The notes: generated from the sequence alone by a model not told the origin. Shown: positions 32,709-44,807, counted from the first letter of the stretch. The stretch: DNA of 64,000 nucleotides from Eleusine coracana subsp. coracana (GCA_032690845.1 CM064434.1:30463069-30527068), one strand, 5' to 3'. Made by a program: numbers and translations.

Positions 32709-35700
32709 ATGGGCCCTCGGAAAGCCAAGCCCGCAGTCGGTTCTGAGCCGAAGCGCATCAACGACAAGAAGGCCGGGAGCACATATCTAGGGCCAAGTTC
32801 CATCACCGAAGAGAAGCTGGACTTATGGGCTGCCGAACCGAGGCGATGGTTCGAGAGGTCCCGAGCTTCAGCGTCGAAGGAAGGCGAGACCATGCCCCAA
32901 CCCCGGCCCAACGTCATTGTGGTCTTTGAATGGTTCTTTGAGGCGGGGCTCTGATTCCCTTGCTCCAGATTCGTCTGGGACGTCTTGGCCCTCTTCGAGC
33001 TTGAGATACAGCAGGCGCTCTCGAATAGCATCGCCCGGCAAGCCTGCTTTGAGTGGGCATTCTGGATGGAGGGCACCGAGCCACATGCCAGGGCATTCGC
33101 TGCTACGCACTTGGCCTCCCAACGGGAACACCCTTGTCCCGGGGAGCCCAGCATGGTGTCCAACTATCTGACCATCACCCTCCGGCCGCACCGCAAATGC
33201 AATGTGCCTGCCAAGGGGTAAAGGCAACACTAGGGGAAGCAAATCTCCTCCGGTTGGTTTTATTATAACGTGGGCATCGAGAGCAACCTGCGCAGCCGGA
33301 ACACGGAGATCTTGTACATATCGAAGCCTGTGATCCCAGAGGATAGCACAGTTACAACCACATCCAGCTGTTGTCACGAATTGTCGGACGACTAAGCATG
33401 TGTGACTTGGTGGAAGAGTTCTGCGTCATGGGCATCGATTCTCTTCGGGCCGACTGACACGTGCGGTTCATCACCCGAGACTCCGTAAGCGAGAATCTGA
33501 AGTTTGCCTGAGAGCTGCTTCCGAAGATCAACTTCACCGAGATAGAGCAGCAGGCGAACCATTACCTCCACCCTCTAATCCAGAAGGAATGGGAGCTGCT
33601 GGGGGAGATGGGACGCCGGAGCCGAACCAACCGCGTTGTGCTACTACACAATGCGGACGCTGTGCTGCCGCCACGCAAACCGCACAACACCGAGGGTCAC
33701 CAGCCCAGAGGCGAGCTGGATGAAGACGCGGAGCAGGAGGAGGCTGCCACATCTGTTGTGCCACGCAAGCTGGTGAAAGTTGTCATCTAGCGGCCTGTGT
33801 CTCGGAGGGGGGACGTAGCGGCTATCGCGGCGCCATTGCAGCAATCAACACAAGGGACAAAGCGGCCCCGGGGCATGAGGGGAAGCGTGCAGTCAGACGA
33901 GGATGTATCTATCCGAAGGAAGAAGAAGAAGCGCTCTGAAACAGCCCCGGCCACGCGCTCGCCTGCGCCATGGAAAACCAAACGGCAGCGCCTCCGGATG
34001 CAATACGCAGAGACCCCTCGGAGGTCGGTGACCCCAAGCGAGATGACAACCAGCCGAGGGGGGGGGGGGGGGGCTACCGCCGCTATGCCGATCCAAACGC
34101 CTTCGGCGGCTACGACTCCTATGTCGGCAGACGCACCCCTTCATGTGCTGCTAGGCGCTATCTCGGATAGGTCCAGCGGATGGAATGAGGGGGGTTCGGG
34201 GGGCACAGTGTCACCACTGCCCCCTCCCCCGGCATTCAAATGCCTTCGATGGACTTTGACGCGGATAGCCCCTTGACCCACACAGGTGCTCCGATTCTTC
34301 TGATAGCTCGTTATACGGCCCTGCCTATGCTTTGGTTTGCTAACCATCTGTTTCTTTGTCTTAACAGGTCAACATGGGGGAGGTACCGAGGATGCCCCCG
34401 GCCAGCAGAAGACCGAGGAGCTGACTGCATCTGCATGGACTGAGTCGGAATCCGATGGTCAAGGCTCTGACTCCGGCTTCAAAAGTGATAGCTCGACCGA
34501 AAGCAGTAAGACCTTTGATGGGGAGGAGCCCTGCGGGTCGAAGATGTCAGCAGCAACGAGGAAGAGGAGTCCGAAGCCTTGCCCTTGATGCGAACATGGA
34601 AATCTGGCGGTGGCAAGGGTTTCATGGGTGTGCTTCCATCGGGCATGCAGCCGGAGGATGTCGGGGCTAACCTGCGCGCGGTGGACTTCGCGAGCCGCCC
34701 TGAAGCTTCAACTGCCCTCGGGTATGCCTCCCAGATGCTCGACCTCTGCGACGGCGCTCTAGAAGGCGTGGATGCAGCCATAGCCGTCAGTTACTTGGCA
34801 TGCCTCACCGCGCAGGTATGCTATATCCTTGGACTCATTGTTTTCATCTAAGATTTGACAACATACTTCCTAACTCCCTATGCACCTGTGCATACTGCCC
34901 TGCTTTCCTGGCATCTTGAAGCCAAAGTGTCTTCGGAGTTGGCCTTGTCGGACTTAAAGAAACAACTGGCCGACCACCAATCCCAGGCCCAGTCTACCGT
35001 AGCAGAACTAAAGAAAGCGACCCGACCGAGGCGCTTTCGAACGTGGAAAGGCAGATCCGGCAACTGACTGAAGAGGCTAAAAAATCAAACGAAAAACTGT
35101 AGCAGCTACGCGAGGCCAACCGGACTATAGGGGCCGACAACTTGTTGTTGCACAATGACAATCAAAGGCTTAAAAAGGCTCTGGAGTAGGCTTGTGTCTA
35201 TATCAGGGAGTCCGAAGCCCTGAGCCAAGGCCTCTTCGGTCTGATAGGGCAGCTGCGACACTTTTTTGCCGGGATGGGGTTGGCATCCTAGGACCCCAGG
35301 CATGCTAAGGCAGAAGGCATGAAAAGCCTTACTTGGCTGGCCAAGGGGTTCGACCGGGCCAAGGACGAGCTTCGTTCCTATGGCACTATCTGCGCCTAAA
35401 TAGGCTGGACGACGACCTATAACACCTTAGAATCATTAGGCACCCCTCGGCGCTCTAACATCTGTGAATCAGCATGGCAACTCCTATCCAGATGCTAGGG
35501 GAATATAGTGGAGTACACCCAGTTGTAGGAACGGCTGGGCCCTATTAGCAACATCTTGGGTCGAGAGTTCTGGCAGCCCTTCAGCACCGAGCTTGTTGAT
35601 GCCCTCGGACGAAACACGGCTACTCGACTAGCCGCTTCTACCTCTGCCACGGATAACCCTCCTGCTTCCGATGGCTGGAGGGAGCCTACCTCAATGGCGC

Positions 35701-35885
35701 CTGATGCTCACACAACCGCCTTCGGAGCCCCTGGTGACTCGGGCCATCCCGCCGCTGCTGAAGTCAAAGAATCCGAAGAGGCTGCCACCGACACCTCCGA
35801 CACTGCTGCCCCGGGCTCCGGAGCTACTGCCGATCCACACGGCCCTGAGCATCCTTCATCAGCACCTCCGAAGACCCAGTTGTGA
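32709..35885 (+). pseudogene. Oppositely oriented extra ORF (aORF) of the Tat element
   Basis: The plus-strand ORF starts MGPRKAKPAVGSEPKRINDK and includes STYLGPSSITEEKLD, VIVVFEWFFEAGL and, in another frame, ALFELEIQQALSNSIARQAC and WAFWMEGTEPHARAFAA, which match the 'putative gypsy type transposon' family. Later pieces are ELLPKINFTEIEQQANHYLH, a basic segment (RRKKKKRSE, about 33916) that could be a nuclear signal, and a coiled-coil-like segment near 34930-35060. The ORF changes frame several times. Two stretches look like introns (GTGCTCCG...TTAACAG at about 34285-34367, and GTATGCTATA from 34816). Function is unknown. The ORF lies antisense relative to pol. Confidence 0.7.
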
Positions 35886-36457
35886 ACTCGCCTTATCACC
35901 GGAATCTACGCCTTCTTCGGCTAACTAGTACTTAGGAGGAGAAAGTTGTATTGCCGTCGTAAGCATCTAGTGCTCCGACAGCCTTGCCTTTGTAACTTAG
36001 GTGTTTATTTTGAATGAAATCGAGCTATCTATTAGTTACTGTGTCCTTTTCTTTTTCATGTATAATGTATGACTCTCTTGTTCTCTAGGGTGCGCTTTTC
36101 GAAGATGCGTCACCCATTTCGTCGGACACTATGATACTAGACATAACTCCCGTATCTATCAAGGTGCTGGGGGTCGGGGAAGCCCCTATCGATTACTTGT
36201 TTTGGGGCATGCAATGGAGGCGCTGGAAACGTGAACACCCCGAAGGGGGTTTGCTGAATTCCTGCCCTTCGTGGACGAGGACAATCAATGAATTAAAGTA
36301 GCATGCCGGCGTGTATCCCCATAGGAACTACTCCGACGACGCATAGCTCGTGACGCCCAAAGGGCGGGTGGCAGCATTGCAAATGGACCCCTTATTCTGC
36401 TGCCACCGCTGAAAGCAGAGCCCATTGAGATCTCCAGCAGCAGTCCAAGCCCTTCTC

Positions 36458-37275
36458 TTTTTTTTTGAGATAAAAGAAGGATTATATTAAATAATGACTG
36501 AGTACATCTTCATGTTACAAGCACTCTGAAATACAGAGATATTACAACTAATTGCACTCAGTATGTAGCTCCAAAACTCAATCCTAAACCTATATAAAGA
36601 TTCAAATAGATGACCACACAGGCAAACACTCAGCAAATACACTGAGAACATGTGCCCAGGAAACGGCAGCCAACATTCCTGTTGGTAGAATTGAGCATAA
36701 TCCTCTTTTTTTTCGTGTCTTCCTTCTTCCTTCTACAACTGAAGAAGAAGAAGAAAAAACATTGATCCTGATCTCACAAGCCCTTCATCGTGGTTAGAAA
36801 TAACCATGACAAAATGGAAAAGGAACCGGAGAATTTTATTCCACACCAACAACATCATCTCCGCCTTGATGTCGCTGTCCGGAAACCTAAAACTCCATCC
36901 CGCCAAGACACGAAAGTTGTTGACGATGTCGCCACCTCCATCATCTTCCTTGATGCCGCCATGGAGAGATCAAAACCACCCTTTATTCTCGATGTGACCG
37001 GCGAGAAAAAGGAGGAAACAAATTCTCAATGCCGAATAACTTGACATAGAGAAAATCTCAACCCTAACCTAGGACTCGAACTAAGAAAAGGCAACTAGAC
37101 TAGAAAGAAGGGTGGACCCCCGCTCCTCCTCACCACCGGTGTGGATACAAGAGGAGAAGGAGGAGGGGGACCAAACGGTGGTGGCAGGCGGGGGCCTCTG
37201 GTGGCGGCGACGCTAGGTCTCGCTTGTCTGTTGTATGCACCAGCTGGGCAGCAAATTTAGTCTCCCTGCTATCGA
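36458..37275 (-). mobile_element. Poly(A)-tailed retroinsertion (LINE/SINE-like), 818 bp, 17-bp TSD
   Basis: The 17-bp sequence CAGTCCAAGCCCTTCTC is repeated exactly at 36441-36457 and 37276-37292. The insertion starts with nine T residues, a poly(A) tail on the minus strand, which together with the long target duplication marks target-primed reverse transcription. The minus-strand 5' part is GC-rich. No endonuclease or RT is encoded, so it is either a 5'-truncated LINE, a SINE-like element or a retroposed transcript. Confidence 0.8.
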
Positions 37276-37778
37276 CAGTCCAAGCCCTTCTCGGGATGAT
37301 GCCACATCTAGCAGCTCATCTGGGATGGACATTGAGGCTCTTTGGCAAGCCGCACAGACACCCTTCGGTTGCTTGCAGATCATCGCCGACTTGGAGCATA
37401 GCCGGCAAAGCATAACATGAACCAACCGCCGAATACAGCTGTCGAGGGCCGCGCTGGACGATTTGGCTGAGCTAAATCAAGAGCTGTCAGACATGCTAGG
37501 CCAGTTGAATACCATGAACTGCCTTGCTCATGACAAATGCCTCCGGCTATGTAGTGTCTTAAGCCTTCGGGCTATTATATGTTATGCGTCTTCAGGCGCT
37601 TGTAAATTTTATGCTCACAGGCAAACTCTGTATTCCTTTGGCCTCGGGCTCTTGTTCTATACATAAACTGTAAGCTTACGCGTAATTCAAATTATACCAA
37701 AATGCATTGGAATGAAATATTGCCTACCACATGCTACTCTATGTGCCAAGCGCCTCGTCAGGCCTTGGCAAGATTTGA

Positions 37779-37978
37779 ACCGTAGTTGTTCGACATCGGG
37801 CCTGTGTTGCACCCGGCTTTCCGGGCATATCCCTTCGGAGCATCGGACCATAGTTGTCTGGCTTTGAACCGTAGTTGTTCAGGTGAGGGCCGTAGTTGCC
37901 CGTGCGATAAATATATATGATGTGTCCCTTCGATGACCCTTAGGCCGTAGTTGCCTAGAATAAGGCCGTAGTTGCCGT
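37779..37978. repeat. Irregular repeats of CCGTAGTTG
   Basis: Six copies or variants of CCGTAGTTGYYC occur at irregular spacing of 20-50 bp, including ACCATAGTTGTC and GGCCGTAGTTGCC. They lie in the spacer between the Tat pol and its antisense ORF. Confidence 0.75.
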
Positions 37979-38276
37979 GATAAGGATAAAGAATGCTAAA
38001 AATAACAACGCAACTTACCACCAATCATCAGGATCTTTCATTCTTGCCTTACAGGATTTCACTGGCATCCATTAACTGTAGGACCAGCCCCTGAACGGCT
38101 ACTATAGACGATACGGTATACAAAACATCGGACAACAAGATAGGGGTCGCAGCCCCTTGGGATTTAAACATTGCCAACCTGTCGTGCCACCAACCCGAAG
38201 GCAGCAACCTACCAAGACATAAGCTGATCCGCTTTGAAATAAAAAGGTGTGGGACACAGCCTGACCGACTCCCCGG

Positions 38277-38475
38277 GGCACAACCCGAAACAACCTCTGA
38301 TGATGCAGCCCGAACGGCTCCTCGGGACTCCGCCCGGATGACTCCTCGGAACACAGCCCGGAACAACCTCTTATGACGCAGCCCGAACGGCTCCTCGGGA
38401 CTCCACCCGGACGACTCCTCGGGACACAGCCCGGAACAACCTCTTATGACGCAGCCCGAATGGTTCCTCGGGACC
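38277..38475. repeat. About 73-bp tandem repeat, roughly 2.7 copies
   Basis: The unit contains CACAGCCCGGAACAACCTC, ATGACGCAGCCCGAACGGC, TCCTCGGGACTC and CCCGGACGACTCCTCGG. The first copy is more diverged (GCACAACCCGAAACAACC). It sits just downstream of the integrase stop in the Tat element spacer. Confidence 0.85.
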
Positions 38476-38588
38476 TCGCCTAGGACAACACTAACCGGTC
38501 TAAACATTGCACCAGAAGGATACATGCTCAACACCAACTTTGTTACACCAAAATAAACATTGTTACTGCCGAACCGACCTTCGACCTG

Positions 38589-40067
38589 TTACCTATAATA
38601 CCGCTTCAAGGCATCAGCATTGTAGGTATGCAGCATCAGAGGGCCATCCAATTCCTGCAAATGATAGGCCCCTGGCCTGTTTGATCGATCTACAATGAAG
38701 GGACCCAGCCACTTGCTACACAGTTTGCCCACGCTAATCGGGTTAGGATTGCGCCAAAGGACCAGATCGCCTGGTGCAAATTCCCTTGGGTGAACTTTGC
38801 GATTGTATGTTTTCTCGAAGGATGCAATATACTTGTGCTGGTTAGCGACTGCTTGCATACGCACTTACTCCAACATGTCCTTTGCCATATCATCTTCATT
38901 GACGTGAGGCCTGAGTGTGCACAATGACCCAGCATGTATCTCCTTCGGCGTGACCGCCTTGGCACCGTACAACAACCAAAAAGGTGAAAAACCAGTGGAT
39001 CTTGTGGCAGTTGTCCTAATGGACCAGAGAATATTTGGCAGCACCTCAACCCATTTGCCCTTTGGCAAGCCATCCAACGAACGAGAGATCCGAGAGAATT
39101 GGTTACCATTCATTCGTTCAATAGCCCCATTGGCCCTCGGGTTAATGACAGAGACCTCTGACCCCCAGACTGAGGCTATACTCTTTGAACTCAAGACCCT
39201 CGAACTGTTTGCCATTGTCCACAGTGAGTTCTAGCGGAACCCCGAAGTGACAAACCACATTCTTCTAGAAAAACTTCCTGACATTTCCAGCTGTAATTTG
39301 AACCAGCGGTTCGGCCTCCACCCACTTGGAGAAAAAGTCTATGGCCACCAGAGCAAACCGATAGCCCCCCGGGGCCGTAGGTAGCGTCCCCACGATGTCG
39401 ATCCCCATCGGGCGAGCAACCAAATTAGAGGAATCGGCTGTAGGATCGTGGCAGGCAGATACGATTGACGACCCATCCACTGACAACCAGCACATATCCT
39501 GACCAGATCTTTGGCATCCCGAACGGCAGTAGGCCAGTACAACCCATGGCGAAATGCTTTCACGACCAATGCCCTCGATGCCAAGTATGACAAACACAAC
39601 CCCTCATGGATGGCTCGTAACAAGTTCTGCCCCTCGGGCCGGCTGAGACAATGAAGCAAAGGAGCACATACACCCCCCTTGTATAGGACATCATCAACAA
39701 TGGTGTACCCCCGACAATGATGCAATATCCTCTGCCACTCATCTTTGTCATCAGAGACATAACACCCTTCAATACATGCCCGAATAGGGGCTCGCCAGTT
39801 CTCTGCCGTGATGGCCAGAACCCTTCGGCCTTTTGCCTCCGGTGCCATTGCTGATTCACTCATAACCTCATGAAGCACATCACCAGCAATCGAACGCTGC
39901 CCGGCCGCAGGCTTAGCCAACGCATGTGCATCTCCATTTTCAGTGCGGTGAATATTATGAACCTCAAAGCCCAAGAAGTACTTGCCCATCTCCCTTACTT
40001 TACTGATATATCGAGCCATCTCCGGGTCCCTAGCTTGATATCCTTTTGCCAACTGAGCTGAAGCCAA
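38589..40067 (-). pseudogene. Tat gypsy integrase (with RNase H linker)
   Basis: The minus-strand pieces include GKYFLGFEVHNIHRTENGDA (RNase H tail), AIHEGLC and CAGCQWMGRQ (HHCC zinc finger), GIDIVGTLPTAPGGYRFALV and DFFSKWVEAEPL (first catalytic Asp), LTVDNGKQFEG (second), RANGAIERMNG-like sequence and the C-terminal FAPGDLVLWRNPNPISVGKL to HTYNADALKRYYR with a stop at 38589. At least four frame changes or stops break it (for example near 39265 and 39400). It would have inserted element cDNA; this copy is defective. Confidence 0.88.
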
Positions 40068-40700
40068 CTACGAATCACAGTAGATAACCAATCGCCTAGC
40101 CCCGAGGGCTCGGGCCTGCCGAAGGCCCAACAATATGCCTTCATATTCCGCAGCATTGTTCGTCATTTGAAAAGCCAACTTTGCAGAGAACCACATGGTT
40201 TGCCCTTCGGGTGATGTAATAACTACAACACATCCTGCCCCGGAGGCCCCCCAGGCACCATCAGTGTAGACTGTCCAAACTGGGTCCTCGGGAACAACTT
40301 GGGCTAACTCTTCAGCTTTGCCATGAGGAGTCCATTCAGCCACAAATTCCGCCAACATTCCAGACTTGATGGCCTTGCGAGCAATGAAGGTGATGTTATA
40401 CTAAGCCAACTTAGCCACGCATTTTAACACAGTACTGGAAGCCTTATCGTTCGTCAACACATCCCGCAGTGGATATCTGGTAGGTATGGTGATAGCGTGA
40501 TCATCAAAATACTGTCGCAACTTACGTGAGGCCATGACCATAGCATACAACATCTTACCCACCACAGTATAGTTATAACGCGATGCCATTAACAATTCAG
40601 ACACGTAGTACACCGACAACTGCTGAAATGTATCAGTGCCCTTCGGTGCTTCATAGACCAACACTGCACTCACTAGCCTCGACACCGCAGCGATATACAA
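40068..40700 (-). pseudogene. Tat gypsy RNase H region
   Basis: QLSVYYVSELLMAS and ASRKLRQYFDDHAI mark the RT-RNase H connection. Then VYTDGAWGASGAG (catalytic Asp), TNNAAEYEGILLGL (catalytic Glu) and LVIYCDS (third acidic residue) mark an RNase H of the additional type found in Tat elements. Stops occur near 40400 and 40068. It would remove RNA from the RNA-DNA hybrid during reverse transcription. Confidence 0.88.
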
Positions 40701-40898
40701 CAGAAGAGGGGCCTTTGGTGGTGGTGGCTTGAGGGTAGTGAGTTCAATAAGATACTTCTTGAGTGCCTTGAACGCCAGTTGTTGCTCTGCACCTCATGTG
40801 AATGCCCGAGGACTGTGAAGTGCCTCGAAGAAAGGCAAACTCTTCTCAGCCAGTCTAGATATGAACCTGCTCAGTGCTACAACACGGCTAGTGAATTT

Positions 40899-41537
40899 CT
40901 ACAACTCCTGAAGAGAGGCCGGAGGCTGCATATCCATGATTGCCTTGATCTTGACTGGGTTTGGGTTAATTCCCTCCTTAGACACCAGGTAACCCAACAA
41001 CTTGCCCGAATGCACCTTCGCTGGATTCAACCGCATACTGACTCGCTGAAGGTTTGCAAATGTTTCTGCCAAATCTGCCACATGGTCCCCCTCTTCAACA
41101 CTTTTGACAACAATGTCATCAATGTAAGCTACCGTGTTGCAGCCCATCTGCGTACCCAGTGTAGCTTTAACCAGACGAGAGAAAGTCGCCCAGGCATTCT
41201 TCAAGTCGAAAGGCATTCGATTGTAACAATAAGTCTCCCCTGGTATATGAAAGGCTATCAAAGGCTGATCTTCGGTAGCCAACCACACCTGATGAAATCC
41301 CGAGTAGCCGTCCAGAAAGCTCATCAGCGCACAACCTGCCGTGGTGTCCACCAACTAGTGTATACGAGCCAGTGGGAAATCATCCTTTGGGTAATGCTTG
41401 TTCAATGTTGCAAAATCGATGCACATATGCCACTGGCCATTTGGTTTCTTAACCAGCACTGGGTTTGCTAGCCAAGTTGTTCTGTCGATAGGCCGATCGA
41501 CGTTCGAATCTAGCAACTTCTGCACTTTAGCCCTCAA
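40899..41537 (-). pseudogene. Tat gypsy reverse transcriptase
   Basis: Recognisable RT blocks are WLANPVLVKKPNGQWHMCID, ATLNKHYPKDDFPLARI, a stop, LMSFLDGYSGFHQVWL, YCYNRMPFDLKNAWATF and VAYIDDIVVKS, in which YIDD replaces the usual YVDD/YMDD. LLGYLVSKEGINPNP follows. A stop near 41353 and another near 40897 interrupt the frame. Confidence 0.9.
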
Positions 41538-41690
41538 GATGCTAGCCTTTTCCTCTGTCCAGTCTCTGATTCACTGTTTGACCAGATGCGCCTTCGGATC
41601 AATATCCAACCGATGCTCAACAATGGATCTGTCAATACCGGGGAGGTCTTTTGGCGACCACGCAAAGACATCTGCATTGTTTCTCAAGAA

Positions 41691-42414
41691 CTACATCATC
41701 TGCACCTCTACGGCTTCCGATAATTCTTTGCCAATCAACACTATTTCATCCAGCCGATCGACACACAGGACAACCTCTTTGGAGCCCTCAACTGATGTGA
41801 CCTTTGACACCCACTTGGACGCCGCCGGTGGTTCCACCACAAGGCCCTTGCCCTTGCAATCTTCAGCTATAACATGTATGTGAAGTTGCCCTGGTGATGA
41901 CCCAAACTCCAGCCTCCGAGCCTCAGCTTGATCTTCGTACACTGTGATTACACCCTCTGGTCCGCGCATTTTCATGCATAGATAGCCATGATGAAGTACA
42001 GCTAGAAACTTGTTGATAACCCTTCGGCCCAACAGAGCATTGTAGGAATAGTTCATCTCTACCATCTCAAATTAAATATCCTCTGTCCGGTGCCCCCCCC
42101 AGCCCGGAGAATGACACTTTGAGTACGATACTGCCTATCGTATGAATTGGCTCACCTCCAAATCCTTGCAGTGGAACCGAAGAGGCCTGTAGGTCAAATC
42201 TGTTGTATCCAATCTTCTCAATAGTGCTCCAGAGAATAACATCAGCCGAACTCCCCTCGTCAATCAAGACTTTACGTACATCGAAGCCATTGATGTTGAC
42301 AGCCATCACGAATGCATCAACATGCAGAAAGATCATCGACCTCAAATCACCCGTAGAGAATGAAATCGGCACATCCATCCACCATGTGACCCCAACCGGA
42401 GGACATGCAGCCAA
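41691..42414 (-). pseudogene. Tat gypsy aspartic protease and linker to RT
   Basis: VRKVLIDEGSSADVILWSTI is the protease active site, where the residue after Asp is Glu instead of the usual Gly, Thr or Asn. LQGFGGEPIHTIGSIVL is the flap and downstream region. After a stop near 42066, NYSYNALLGRRVINKFLAVL and HHGYLCMKMRGPEGV represent the conserved protease-RT linker. Confidence 0.85.
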
Positions 42415-42426
42415 GTGATTTACCTG

Positions 42427-44161
42427 TCAGACATGCTCTCGGTGCTGCCTCTTAGAAGGGAACTCATGACCCGATCCTCCAATAATAGCAAAGATTGTGC
42501 CACGAGCTGCCCCCGGATTCTGAATGTGCTGTACGGGTTGCGCCCTTTTCGGACGGTCCTTGGGCTTCAGCTGCGGTGGAGGTGGTAACTGCTCTGCCAG
42601 AGGGGCCGGAAGCGCAAGCTTGGATGAAGGGGGTGGCACTGCAACCATTTGCGGCGGTGGGGCGGGGTGATGGTACTGCAGGAATGGCGAGTGGTGAAAA
42701 TGCGGGGGCGAGGGATAAAAGGCAACAACATGTGTGTATTGGGTGTGCAACATCGGCCTAGCTTGCTCAGCCTCTCGCCGAACTCTTGCTTTGGACAATG
42801 CATTAATATCAGGGCTATAGTTGGAATTGTGCGTACACCCCATACCGTGAAACGCACAATAGAAAAGTTGACCCAGCCGAGACTGCCTCAGTCTCGGACA
42901 CAGTGGAGGTGGCTGAGGACACCTAGGCACTAACACCGCCCCCCCTCGCCCCGATGATGGACATTGAAAACCTCGCGCCGAGTAAAACCGCGGCCTGCTC
43001 CACCCTGATGTGGACGCCAGCCTCTGGTATTCATGCCTTGCCCTCGCCCCATCATCACTCCTGAGTGCGCCTTCCGGCGCTCTTCCTCCTCATCCTCTTC
43101 GACCCATACCTGCCCTTCTAGGATGCTTAATAGTTGATCTAGGGTTTAAGGTTGCTTCACCCGAATGGCACTCCTAGCCGCTCCCATCCGGAGCCCCTTA
43201 GCAACAGACTCAAATACCGTGGCTTCATGAATGTCAGATACTTGGCACTTCAAATGTATGAACCTCCACGTAAAGTTGGCCAACGTTTCACCCTCTCTCT
43301 GCACGCATGTAGCCAGATCCCGGGCGCCCACTAGCCTGGCATGATTCCCCCTGAAGTGCATCGAGACTCCCTCCTTGAGTTGTGCCCATGACCGAATACT
43401 CCCTGACGCTAACTTGGCATACCAAGTGCCATCTATCCATTCCAATGCGAGCGGAAAAGCTTTGGTCTTTACTACATCATTGCCCTCGGCTAATTCGACA
43501 GCTGTCTCGTATCTCATGAAAAACTCTCTCGGATTGGAGGTCCCTGCAAACGTTAGAAGTTTAATCGAAGCCAGCCTCGCGGGCCACTGCATTGCCTGTA
43601 ACTCGCTTGCCAAAGGAGAATTAGGATCTGCTGGTTGCACCGGGTGAAGGCTTCCGGTCGAGTGTTCCCTTGCCCCTTCTTCACGGAATTCCTCATGCAC
43701 TGGAGCTCGATTTTCTGGGATCCCGCCTTTCCAAAGGACCTCTAGCTGCCTGCTCAATTGCTCCTGCCACCTGTTAGCCGCTTCAATTCTCTGGGCATAG
43801 TCAACCTCTTGTTGTGCAAGATTTTGCAGAGCCTGGGCATGCAGTATCTACTCTTCGGCTACTCTTCGCTGCCTCTTGACCTCCCACTCCATCAACCTCA
43901 CTTTTTGCTCCTCTCGCAACACATCTTCCTGCTACTTTCTGATACGCTCCTCGGCCACCCGACTTGCATATTCTGCTTCTTTCGAGTGAGCTGCCCCTCA
44001 GCGGTCTCTCCCTCAGCCACAGCTTCTTCCCCACCTTCATTGACCTCATTAGACGCCTCCTCAACAAACCCTTTGGCTTCTTCTTCCTGAACCGGGCGTG
44101 CTTCGGCTGCTGCTGATGTCTCCGCTCGAGCATCTTCCACTGCCACCCTGCTTCGCGTCAT
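42427..44161 (-). pseudogene. Tat gypsy gag region
   Basis: The N-terminal part starts MTRSRVAVEDARAETSAAAE at 44161. The retrotransposon gag core (43757-43146) includes KLLTFAGTSNPREFFMRYET, LALEWIDGTWYAKLASGSI and GETLANFTWRFIHLKCQV. A Pro-rich part with a degenerate zinc-knuckle-like CAFHGMGCTHNSN follows (42936-42427) and ends GGSGHEFPSKRQHREHV. Frame breaks occur near 43800 and 43145-42940. Confidence 0.85.
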
Positions 44162-44251
44162 TGCCTACTATGACAGTCCCAACGCAGTCGGTCTCTTGCC
44201 TCCAGCCATGCTACGTGCTTTAATGTTCAAGTTCTCACGAACGGCGCTAGC

Positions 44252-44807
44252 TGTTGTGGTTACAAGGCCAGAACAAACACATAGTGGGCGAGCCGAGGGT
44301 TTGCCATGCCAGATATCTGAGCCGAAGGCCCCTCGGGCAAATTTTTGGGGAGAGTGAACAAGACTGTGTAATAACGCAAAACCGGAGGGCTTGGAGATGT
44401 GCCCCTTGGACAATGAACTTGTATTATATGATCAGAACCGTACAAGAAGGTTCCGGTGGCAGAGAGATGTCTCTTCCGGTCAGAGCTGCAGGTGAGCATT
44501 TATAGATCCATGGTCACCTACCACCGGGCACATCTACATATTTGCCCCGAGCCTTACATTACATACCTTACTGATTGACCTAAGCGTATACTAGTAGTTC
44601 AATCTTCATCCGGTACATACCCCCGGTGGTCACTCTCTCATTCCTGCACCTGGGGCCCGTCACGCCATACAGCCATCGTCCGAACCGGCCTTCGGGCGCC
44701 TATTGGGCCAAAGGCTCTTCGGGCTGCTAATCCACCTGGGCCTTGTTGCTTGTTGATGGGCTGCTTCCAGGCCTTGGGGAGACTAAGGGGTGGGCTTTCC
44801 CCCAACA
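44252..44807 (-). repeat. 5' LTR of the Tat element and adjoining PBS
   Basis: The LTR is 556 bp. The minus-strand sequence after its CA end reads AGCTAGCGCCGTTCGTGAGA, which resembles the TGGCGCCGTT... primer site (tRNA-Asp-like) seen in Tat gypsy elements but with substitutions. Strong similarity to 31597-32075 defines the pair. Confidence 0.9.

Larger units (their letters stand above)
31597..44807 (-). mobile_element. Full-length Tat-type Ty3/gypsy element (13.2 kb) with TSD ATGAG
   Basis: The LTRs at 31597-32075 and 44252-44807 both start TGTTGTGGTTACAA and end CCAACA. The 5-bp ATGAG is duplicated exactly at 31592-31596 and 44808-44812. On the minus strand the order is 5' LTR, gag, protease, RT, RNase H, integrase, a long spacer and 3' LTR, which is the gypsy order. 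The spacer carries an oppositely oriented extra ORF, as in Grande/Retand-type Tat elements. Frameshifts and stops in every domain indicate loss of autonomy. It is inserted in the LTR of an older gypsy element and itself carries a poly(A)-type insertion at 36458-37275. Confidence 0.92.

Noticed and set aside
34060..34072. A functional poly-Gly stretch or G-quadruplex at the G-run
   Set aside because: A single homopolymer run in a decayed ORF is more likely slippage or sequencing error; the same caution applies to runs at 31848-31861, 49883-49894 and 58337-58343.
36790..37044. An 84-codon gene in the Tat spacer
   Set aside because: It lies inside the retroinsertion bounded by the 17-bp TSD and has no recognisable domain.
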